Positions 48,705 to 60,700 of a stretch of 64,000 nucleotides of DNA are shown here, piece after piece (the stretch's first letter is position 1; each line of letters opens with the position of its first letter). The stretch comes from Angiostrongylus vasorum (lineage: Eukaryota > Nematoda > Chromadorea > Rhabditida > Metastrongylidae), in contig JADANN010000464.1 of assembly GCA_018806985.1 (NCBI GenBank), forward strand, positions 343,501 through 407,500. The letters are read 5' to 3'. The notes under the pieces are model-generated. The model made no database searches and had not been told where the DNA came from. It saw only the letters and a program-made list of their open reading frames with translations. The translations under genes and the position numbers were made by a program.

Positions 48705-51700
48705 GTGAGTGGTAGAACAATCTTAAAGATGCCCTGTAGTGCTCATGAAGTCGTTGGTTCGATCTGTTAACCAAGGCCAAGAATTCCATTCGAGATCAGC
48801 AAATTAATACCGCACTTATTTGGGGAATAAAAAAACTAGAAGCTTGGTACATCGATAGACCTTGGCAAGCCACTGTATAGGCCCAATATGTATTCAACTA
48901 CTTCGACGCCATTAGAGAGGGAGCTCAGTTCACAGATGGGTGACATTTGACCATGAAGTTTTTGGTTCTAGCGAAGACCCATTTGTGGTCATACTGAGTT
49001 TTAGATCACAAATAATCACATTGGAAACTCCAAACATATGAGAAAGTTCGTTTCAGTCTGCAATTGTAATGCCTATCTCTAGCTATTTCCCTTGAGTCCT
49101 TTCAGTTTCGTTGTCAACTTATTTCCAGCCTGCTATAAGGTGAACCGTTTTCTATTGTTCATAAGACTACCAGTTTTTTCTTGTTTTTTCAAGTGTTGGA
49201 TTTAAAAGCGTTTTAGTTGTTGTAATAAGAACGACCAACCGAAAAATTTTTCACTTCTATTCGTTTCAAACTTTTTTTTTTCGCCAGGTTTTGTTATTGG
49301 AAGCATTTCTGACCTATCATATCAGTAAAAATGGGTCAAGGTTGTGGCTAATGAATTGTCGATTACTAAAGGTTCCATAAAATTTTTTCAATCTTCGGAT
49401 GATCCTGTCGATTTTTTGTCAAGTTTTTTTTCCAACTATTTAAAGGATTTTGAACAGATCAAAATTTTTTTTACAAAGGTTTTTATTAGTTCATGTTGCT
49501 TGATTCGAACTAGGTCTTGGGTCTTGGTGTTCTTGTTGCCCATGTTTAGTTGACAGAGTTCTTTTTTTCTTTCTTTTTTTTGTTAAAACAGAGAATTTGG
49601 CGTTTTTACAGATGTCGAAGACAACGGTTATAGGACTATTGTTAAGTTTGTTCATAATAATTACCTTATGAAAGATAAGGATAAATGTTAAAACAGGGTT
49701 ATTCAATTGCCAAAGCATGCCCCTTGCATTCCACTCCATTCATATCATCGTAGAGTGCATATCTTCTGTGTACAAATGACTTGTAGTAGTTGGTCGATGT
49801 ATCAATTGGGTGCTGCTGTTCTGCCAGACAAGCCTGGTTACAATTTTCCGACCGCGAAGGATGGAAGGCTTGTGAGCCCTAGGCGTGGGATCGAACCAGC
49901 ATTCGGTCCAGTGGATATTGGATGTCTCCTCTAATCACTGCGCTACTCGCGCTTCACGATGAGCGACGGCAGATTTTAAAAAATTAGGATTCGTCTAAGT
50001 CACCAACTCACAATCTTAGAATGGATGACGAAAAGGATTTCTCCAACCCTTTTTTGTTTGATGCAAATATTATATTGTTCCACCTGAATTTTTTGCTGTT
50101 GGATGGAACTCGGTTAAACTTGATTTTCATCAGCCATTCTAGAGTGTTTTCAGGAAAGAGTACAATCTGTCTAAAATCTACGCATGCAAAATCGTTTTCC
50201 GTGCTATAGTGCTCACATTATTTTTATATAGCTATGCGAGCGATGGACTTTTATCGCTCAGTTATGGAGATTAACACGATGCTGTATGTACACCCACCAT
50301 TGACGGTTATTTCGTCGGAGCTTAGTTACAAACCTATTTTTCTTTCGGTACTAGTAATGAGATATAAGCACTACGTGGAAGGTGGCGCTATGTAGGACGT
50401 GATAGTTGCAACAGTCGAAAGTGTAGTTAAACGTGGCATTGATATGTGCTGGTTAGAGATGCCGTCCAGTAATAGACACGTGGTCACTGGTTTGAACCAA
50501 TCCTCACCCAACTAAACTTCACATCATTCCGAGAACAGCAAATTGCTTCCAAGGTTTACTGGAAAAGCTCTGATCTCCTGATCCAAAAAGATCAGCAACT
50601 GCATACGGGAAACCTTAAAAATGCTCTGATAAAGCTACCTCAGGTCTTCAAACAGAATCTAATCGGCCAGCATTTCAAGTCATTCATGAAGAAGACAGTC
50701 CTCAACTTGTTGCCCAATCCACACACAAATTCGACCGTCGGGGATGCAGAACAAGAGGCAACGAAACGAATGGTTATTGTATGTGAAGACGAGTCACGCA
50801 TGCGAATAAAATAATGCTACTTTAACTTATTATTTACTGCCTACTCTTTTTAATGGAAGGGTATGTTGCGAAGTATAACTTCAATGATGCTGAAATATTT
50901 GCAAAACTCCGGACCGCAGGTGTCTGCGGTGGGCAACGAAAGCGCTATTACCACCCTTTCCAGTGGCTAGCGCGTTCACCACCGCAGACATCTGGGGTCC
51001 GATTTTGGCTCCCCAGATCAATCCTGCTGACGGGTGATTGCTGATGGCAGTGATCGACAGAACTAGCTGAGAGAAAGGTGAAACGAAAAACCCGCATGGT
51101 GAGGTGGTGAATGCGTTAGCCCCCGGAAAGGGTAGTTGCGCGTTCATTCCCCATCGCAGACACCTGCGGTCCGGAGTTTTGCAAATATCTCAGCATCATT
51201 AAAATAATACTATTTATTGTGTCATGGTCTCGCGTGTTCTGTTCTTTAAATTTAGAAATGGCCTTTAAAATCATTACTGCTGTCGTCGGGTTCTTTTTCC
51301 TAAGTTTTCGTTGAGTACTTTAAGTTTTGATTAAAGAAAAAAAAAGCAAAGAAGGGTGACTAAAGCATAACTGCTTTCATAATTCCTTTCTTCATTCACT
51401 CGTTCATTCATTCATTCATTTACTTATTCATTTTCATTTCATCTTCAGATCTCTTTTATACTACTTGCATTTGCCGCCGTACTGAACGAGGTAGTGCTAT
51501 CGTTCGTCCACGAACGGGTACCAGAACAACCTCCATTACCAGATATCACATTCTCGTTGGTGACATACTACCGAAATGGGCTGAAGATCTGCGAGTACAT
51601 CATGCTGTCATCGTTTGCCAGTGTCTTGCTGTTGATGTTGTTCCATCGGTGAGCGCCACTTTTGCTTTTGTATTCTTTCCACTATCAACTGCCGTTATCC

Positions 51701-54700
51701 TTAAGTAAATTATCAGCATTATTGGCTACTACAGTGAAAGAAGGCTGCTAATTCTTTGATTGATAGGTGTACCAAATTGTTCAAAAATTTTTGGGTTATT
51801 ATCAGCAGTCGGTAGACGCTCAATATCGGTTTTAGAATACCTGAGATATCCAATGCGTTATGCTCATATGCCTAAATGTTTTCAGCAGTAGACATGTGGT
51901 CTTTTGTTCTATCCCGTGAGCTGGGCTAATGAAATCCTACATCCTCCCGGGATCGGTTATTCTTTTGGTATAATCAGTAGGCTCCATAAATCACTGTGTG
52001 AACCAAAATGGCATTAAAACACTCTGCGATGCTTAACTCATAGCAGAGGCGCGACTAGCCCAGTGTAATACGTGCAATTTTCGTCAGCTGTGGAGTTTCT
52101 GGTTTCTTGAGAGTAAAAAATTTTCTAATGACTGGAGAGTTTTAGGCGATGTGAACAAAACAGAATTGTAGAAGAGGCTTTGAAAACTGAAGAGACTTTG
52201 CTCCATCGTTCTGTATATGAATACACGTACATATATGTATGTGTATATATGCTAATATTTACAATGTGTTACTATTGTGCATCATGCATTTACACTGCTA
52301 TCTGTATTTGGAATTATTTTGCGGCCTGTGCTGAGTACGTTCCGTTTTTTTTTTCATATACGCACATTCCATACACTAACCATAGGGATTAAAATGGAGT
52401 GACACTTGATTTTTATTCAAATTGCCGCCCAATGAACTTTTTCGGAAGAATGTTTCTTGTAAATGATCAATTGTAGAGAAAGGGTTTTCTGGTCTCACTC
52501 TTGTTACTTTGATCTGCTTTCGATTAGCTGTCAAATGAATATACATCACCTATATCACCTATAATACCGTTGATCGTTGAGTGACACGAGCGGGCGCCAG
52601 TAAATCTTCCATTTTTCCTTGTCGCGTGCAGTAATATCCCAGTGGGTTCTACTCGCTCTAGAGACTCGTCGAGCATCATAACTATCCTCTAGGCTTCTCG
52701 TGAAGAACTATGACCATCGCGTCGGTGGTCTTCCTGCAATGCGTTTAACGTCCCGAGGAATCTTGCTCTTGGAAACTTGGAGAATCTTCGAAACTGACGG
52801 CTCGCCCATCGGTTGTCGTTCATACGCATTACGTGTCCGGCCCACCTTATCTTCGACTGTTTGGCGTACAGAACGACATCTTTGATTTTTTGATCGTTGA
52901 CGCAGGTTGGAACCTGGGATCCCATCTCTTACTTGTGTGAAACGGGATACTCCTAGCATCGTCCTTTCGACTGCGCGTTCGATGACGCCGAGTGATTTTT
53001 CATCCTGTTTAGGCAGCGACCAGGTTTCTGACGCATATGTTAACGCAGGAAGTATCGTTGAGTCGAAAAGGGCTCTCGGAGTCGGGTGTTGTTTTTCTTC
53101 CTCACTACATGCTCGATGTTCTTGAAAGCTCCCCAAACCGCTCGTTTCCTTCTGCTTAGCTCTGGAGCTAAATTGTTCATCATATTGACTTCCCGACCAA
53201 GGTAGTCACAACTGGAGCATTCCGAGATATTTGTTCCGTTGAGCGTGAATGGGGCATACGAAACCAGTCCGTTCTTCATGAACATCGTTTTTGTGAGATT
53301 CAATCGAAGACCAATCTTTCCACAGGCTTTATCAAAGTCGGCAAGCACACGTTCCACTTGGCTAGTGTTTGGTGTCATAAGGACGATGTCATGAGCAAAG
53401 CGAAGATGGCGTAACTGCCAGCCATCGATTTTCACCCCCATATTATTCCGTTCCAATGTTCGCATGACATTCTGGAGGGTGGCGGTAAATAATTTTAGCG
53501 AGATGGTATCACCTTGCCTAACCACTCTTTTGAAGTCAACGTAAATATCGCTGTAGAAAGGTGATATCATGGTTGTGAAATTTTTGTACAGCTCACGAAA
53601 AATCCTTATGTACTGAGTAGGGACTCCTTGATTATCAAGGGCTTCCATGACTGCTTCTATCTCATTGAGCCTTGTTATCGTGTGAATATGATCACTCGTA
53701 CTAAATCCTTTCCGAAACCATCCTATCTCACATCGCTGCCCTTTGTCCAGTGTTCTGTTAATCCTGTTTAGGATGACTCGAGTGAAGAGTTTGTAAACGA
53801 CATACATTAAGCAGATTCGGCGATAGTTGCTGATATCGTGTAGGTCACCCTTCTTGAACAATAACACGGTCCTGCTGGTCTACCACTGAGTAGGGACCTT
53901 GCATTCAGACAGAGAACGTGTGAAGAGCCGAAGCGCGGTGTTTAGGGAGGACTGGCGGAAGGGTCTTCAGGTGTTCTGATCTTTTGCTGTCCGGACCTGG
54001 TGCTGTTTGATATTTCACCGATGAAATGGCATGTCGGATTTCGGAAGAGAAAACCGCTGGTGCAACATACCCATCCTCCTTCATTTCATATGATGGAAGG
54101 TGGACGTCGCTATCGAAGGGATCTGAGTAGTATTCGTGGATGATTTTCTCCATTGCCTTTGTGGACGCTGTAACTGTTCCAGCTGGGCGTCGGAGTGCAA
54201 TCGTCTTGGTTTTGTAATTGGCGAAGCTTAGGTGGGCTTTGCAAATGCTTTTCCCAGCCTCTGCAGCCTCGACCATAACTGCTGCTTTTCTCTCTCTTCT
54301 CTCTCTAAGGTATTCTTTTATCGCTTGTCTGCACTATTTTGGTAGGTCGGATGTTAGTTCGCGATTGCCAGCAGCTCGTGCGATTCCACGCTAGCGTATC
54401 ATCTCGATTGTTTCTGGAGACAGACGTCTCTTGTTGACTTTCGAACTTTCAGCTCAGCTTTCATAGCGCTAATGTGAAGATTTTTGAATGAACCGATCTT
54501 ATTCCTCATCGATGTTATAGAGAACGGCATCTTCTCAACAGCCGACTACTGAATTGAATAAGTCCCAGTTTACGGTGGTCTTGGGACTTCGTTTTTTCAA
54601 TTTAGCGACTTGTTCTCCTTTCCGCGAGAAATAGAATCTTGCACGAAGGAGGCGATGGACGGGTCCCGTGTAGAATTTTTGAGACAAGAGCGATAACGGT

Positions 54701-57700
54701 TAGGCAAAACCTTCTATTTACTATGATGTGGTCTATTTTGTTATGGTACTCTCCATTGGGAGACTCCCACGTCCAGCGCTTAGGGTGGGGCTTCTGGAAT
54801 TCGTTCCATTCTAATCTGTGGGTCCCAATATGACGTTCTTCAGACGTTCTTCTTTGTCAAGTCTTGGCGTTGAAATCTCCAGTGATGGACTTGAAGAATG
54901 TATGCTCTTCACAGTAGAACTTCAAGTCCATATAGAATGCTTCGATTTCCTCTTCGTCATAGTTTGACGTTGGCGCGTAAACGACGAAGATTGTCAAAGC
55001 CGGAATTGATCCACATCTTTTTAATCGTAAACGTCCGATTCGGGTTGTAAGTTGTTCGAATGAATCGATGTTCATGGACAAACTCGTGTTGACGAGAACG
55101 TCGACACTACCGACTCATCTGCTGTCGCATGTTCTGAGGAGGAGTTCTTCTTCGGTGTCATTGACGACCTTGAATTGGTGGCGTAGCCTCGTGTTTGCCA
55201 GACCGATGACGTCGTAGCCTATCGTTCTTGCTTGCATGATTAAGTCTTCTATCGAGGACTCAGATGCAAGTGTGTGTGCATTGTAGGTACAGATAGCCAC
55301 CGTAATCCGTTGCGATTTAGGCAGCTTAAAATGGTCCTGAAATTTTATTATCCTCTCCCTACTTGTCTTACCCAATCAGGCCCGTTTCTTTTACTGTTAC
55401 CCACGTATAGCTTGCTGGCCTCTGAGCGTGGGGGCTGGGTATACTCACGGGTCGCTTGCCAGGCTCTCCCAGAGTGAACATGGAGCTTATTTGTTGGAGG
55501 CGACTCCTAACCGCCTCCCATATACTTCCCTATCACTTGATTGCAGGATTTTGGCGGAATTGACTCGTAGAATACAATCCCGCATAAACGAGAACGCACC
55601 CATAGACGCATGGTTGAGTACGCCCCCGTAAACACAAAAGGAATTTGCCAAATCGGCGCATCAAAGACAGGGAGTCTGTCTTTTGGATGCAGTTGCGTCT
55701 CAAGGTGGCAAATGTCGCTTTTGGTCCGTGATTAACCTCTATGCGCCACCCACGGACGCGTCACTTAGCTACGCAACTAACCGGCTCGGGACGCCTCATA
55801 TGAGGGAGATCCGTATATATCGAATGGATATACATAGTGTATTGAAAATGTTCTGGAACCCACTGAACTGAAAATGCTAGTGGGAACCGAATGTTTAGCG
55901 CTTCCCTATGGGATTGTTTAAAACTTTATCCTTAGTGCGGTCTAGCCGGTGCTGGTAATATTTCATTGTTGTGAAGCTAACTATAATTTACCACCTTCCT
56001 ATTCTCATTGATGAGTCTTAATAAAATGTAAGCGAATAAGTTAGAGTAGGGAATTGTCCTTGAGGCTGCTGATAGACCCTTTGTTGCAGCTTTATTCCCA
56101 AGTCTTTCTTAAAACTGAGAAAAAAATCCTGTGAGCTAATCATTCCTAATCCCGAATAAAATTTTCAGATTATAAGAATTCGCAAACTGTTTTGATTGGT
56201 TCATGTTGTAGTTGCTTCTCTTTTTGATGCTTGCCTCACGGCACTCTTAGCAGGTTGTGCAGCCCACAATCTCAAACTCGGGTGATTAAACCGTTTATCA
56301 TAATAACAGGGCAATAATGACGAAATGGCAATACCGAAACAATACATGCGACAAGACAATAACAAGGGTAAATGCGCTCGATAGGGCCTTTGAGAAAAGA
56401 GAGCAGTTCTGCCATTGGCTGATGCCGTAACATGATGCGTGTGGTATAAAATACAGCAGTAATGGCATAGGAGGTTGACATATTAGAAGATACATTTAAG
56501 GTTATAATAACAGACTAACATATTAGAAGGCGAATGTGGATTGTAATAAGGTTAGCCTGTACTAAAAAATATTATGAGCACAGCATATTAGAAAGCACGT
56601 GTGAGGTTATAACAACTTTGGCCTGTACTAACACTACAATGAGATGACCATAGTAGAAGGTACATGTAAGATTGTAATAGGTTTAAATTAGCGTAAGATG
56701 CATAGAAGTAAAGCAAGCACGCGGACCTTATGCCGAGTAGTTACACCTACGAGGTTAATTATAAAAACATGGACTATTCTATGTATGGTGGAGAAGAGTC
56801 CCTATATATCCTATTCGTAAAATGGATTGGGTTCACAACTATTCATGATTGCATATGGGCCAACCATAATGATGCTGAGGTATTTGCAAGACGTAGAAAC
56901 CCAGATCAGCTTCGAACCGCGATTACCTCTTCCGGGGCTCAAGTGTTACCTACTTCACCATCGAGACCAATGCTGCGACTTTCTCTCTCACTGTCTACTC
57001 TAACGGTGCCGTCAACAATTACCCGTCAACGGTTGTGGTGTGGGGAGCACAAATGAGCACTGAGCTTAGCAAGGCATCGGTGATGCAGTGACTAACTCGT
57101 GAGCTGCCGACTTGGCGTCCCGAGTTTTGCAAATACTTCGGCATCATTCATGAAGAAAACTAATAGGTAGTAAATTAAAAGTTAAACATTATGTATAGGT
57201 CGCCATCTTCTCACAGAATTGACACAAATATACGAATTTCTCTCATCGGTTGTTCAAATTTACGAAGATCGACGACTTCCGTTCTTCGAAGACTAGTGGT
57301 GGAGAGTGATAATTGTGTAAAAGAGGACGGCTAGTCGTGCTTTTCCACACCATTTCGCGAAATCAGCTGATTATCATACCTTCTTTGCTCTATGAATTTT
57401 TACTTATTTATTTAAATAATTGCAGACATCGTTGGATAATGTTCCGACGATTGATGATGGTCGGCTCGTTGTTGTACTTAATGCGTTGCATCACGATGAT
57501 CGTCACTCAAGTTCCCGTTGCCGATCCAAACTTCCTTTGCTCACCAAAATTCGTACGTTTCAGAAGTTTTTTTCGTCAACGACACAGTGTTTACTGTCCA
57601 TAAAGCTTTGTTTGACTTTGTCATGATCCCTTTCGCTTATGCCTTTGCTTAATTGCGAAGAAAGAGTTTTGCATATTTAAGACATTTCATCATGAGGATG

Positions 57701-60700
57701 CAGAGAAGAAAAAATCCTACGGGCAGACAACGTACATCCACACGTTTGCAAAAGATCGATGAAATGGGTGTAGACAGGCATTCAGAGGAATTTTTTAAAC
57801 AAATCGCTTGAATGCTTTAGTAATCAACAGTCTGTTGGTCTAAACAATTTCGTTTTTTTCGCCCGTTTGAAACGTCGGTGATGTTTGCAATGACGAAAAC
57901 GTATGAATGAGAAGCAGAAACAACGGGAAATAAAAAGCTTGTTCCGTTGTTGGTTACGACAACATTTCCTAACAGCAGCGGTGGGGACGAATTCTTATGT
58001 TTGATATTTTTGTGGACGTTTTTAATTTCAGGGTAAGAATGGCACATTTTGGGAGATAGTTTTGAGAGGATTGAAGATGGTGGCTGGTATTGGATTGAAC
58101 GTAAGCGGTAAGGATACGCTTTGCGGTGACTACATCTACAGTGGGCATACAATAGTGCTGGTCGTCAGCGCATTGTTTATTGGAGAATGTAAGAGAAGTT
58201 CTTCTTGCAGTTCTTCTAAAGTACTTAGGCCGAGTTTCAGTATTCTGAATTATATGAGAATATCTCTTCGTCTCTGTGTTACTCTCCTTACCTCTCTTTT
58301 AGTTCTTGTACCTCTCCCTCTCTCTATGTTGTTCGCAACAAACTGAATATTTTTGAGCTTTGAAAATTTCGTTCACAGTAACATTGGAAATACTTTTTCT
58401 TTACCAATTATCTTTCCATATACATTAAATGGAGTCACTGATGATAAGTGAGTGGCATAATGGATAACTGGGAAAAGTTTTATGCTACAACGTAACATTT
58501 GACGCCGGTTGGTGTGATTTGTTCTAACGTATTCCATGAAGAAACTATACTCACAGTAAAATTATTCGTAATTCTTTATGGAATCTTACACGTCTTCTAC
58601 GGCATTAGTGGGGAAAATCCTAAATTTATCGTCAGACTGTAATTAATGACTCGTTTTACGTTAACACAGTACGGGCCGTTTCTAGCATCCCTGCAGCTAG
58701 GAATGGCGCGTAATTTTTAGCATTGACGGACTCGTTGGTTTTTGAGAATAAAAAACAAGTTGTTTATAATTGGAGAATTTGAGAGGATGTAACCGTGATA
58801 GGATTGTGTAAGAGACTTTACTCTGTTGCTACATGGGTATGACTGCTATTTATGCTGCTATTTGTGATAAATTACTATGTTCGCCATGCAAACACATCAC
58901 TATAAGCATTCGGAAGTATTTTGCTACTTATTCTGTGTCTACTTCGGTATTTTATATACTGACACATTCAGTATGTTAACCATGCTTCATATCTGTCAAC
59001 GGTTTACCGCCTCACCATTACTGGGAGGTGTTCCTGCGTGTCTAGCTGCGATATACAGTAGAAGGATTCATCTACCCAGCAGGGCCTCCCTAAGCTGGGA
59101 AGGGGGTCCAACGTTCCCAACAGGAAGCCTAGCGTTTCTATCATGAAGCTCAATAAACCAATACTACGATCCATCACCGTCCTGGTATCAAACTATTTGC
59201 ACTTTGGCAAACCTCTCTCTGGTCCACAAGGGCGGCGAGTGCCCTGTAGTGTTGGCGACGTCGGCCAGACTTTGGCTAGGCTGACTTCGGGATTCCAGGG
59301 AACCATAATGGCTAAACCAGCAAAACTCCAAAAAAATGGTAACTATGCTGGGGCCCACACAGCGACTGAAGACGGGTCATCAATCTCCCCAAATATCCAA
59401 GTAAGTACGATTCATCAGAATGATTAGAATTGGACTATTAGTCAATTGGCACTCAAATTAGCAATCATTGAACTCGTTAAAGAAAAAAGTTTTCTGTATA
59501 TTTCCATGTGGTGAATATAGCTTTTCTCGGCGTACGCAGCAGGACATTGCGTTGAATTGATTATAACAAAGGTAGGGAAAGGTTCCTGTGCGTCAAAATA
59601 AAGTCAGGGAGAGAATGACCCGTATAGAACCACAGTGATGCTGACATATTTGCAGATATCTCAGCCATCATTGTGGTTGTATTCGACACAATATAATACC
59701 GTGCTATGATAAAGTAGTAGGCAATAGGCAGAATTTATGCATTGTGGCCCATATGGAGCTTATACCAGCCCCTTGGAGGGCCGCGTAGAATTTTATAAAA
59801 TACGCACCGTCCGATGTGTTCTAATTCAGGTCAAACCTCACATCGAAATTACCTTCACTCTTTAAATTGTCAAGCTTTTCTTAAGAGAGTGTTATCCTCT
59901 TAATCTGATCTATTAACTTCCCTCAAAATTTCATTTCATTGTTTCCCTAAATGATTAAGCTAACATGAGGTTGTTATGAAGCTTTTATTCGATTAACGTT
60001 TCGGTGCCTTCACTCATCTTCAGAATGTCGTCGACGCGAGTCGATTGCCCACACACCAAGCCGGATCTTCTGGAGTGGGGCATCGCTTGGATGAAGTTGG
60101 ACTGTTTGCAGGAAACAAGTTATTGCCAACGGAAAACCACTTAATCAACAACGGTTCTCTACAGAAACACAGTGCCGAGTGAGGTTACTTCATTCGAAGC
60201 GGTGTTGCAATCCAGAAGGTCCGAGTGGATACGACTACGGGGATCCACATTGCGAGAACTACCAACTGTAGGAAATCGACTCCTCAGTTCAATACCGCTC
60301 TGAAAAAGGCGCAGACACCGAGACGTTAGTCGAATAAAAGTTCTATAACAACCTCGCGTTAATTTCGTCATTTAAGAAAAGTTTGATTAGATATGCGGGG
60401 GTTGAAGAAAACTCGGTTGTTAAAATACCATTTCATTGTACTTAGTAGAAAATTTATACGATAAACGATGAATATTAAATGTATTTCAGATTCTCCACGA
60501 CGGTGGCGTATTCTACACGCATTCTACTGGCTCGTGGCTTTCGTCGGTGTAGTATTTCTAGTTATTTCACGTGGTCATTACACTCTTGACGTCATACTCT
60601 CATATTTCATTTGTACTCGAGTATTTTGGTCTTATCATACAATGGTCGCTCATCCAACGCTACGGGTCAGTGAAATTCTAGGAGCTTCATTCGTAACTCG

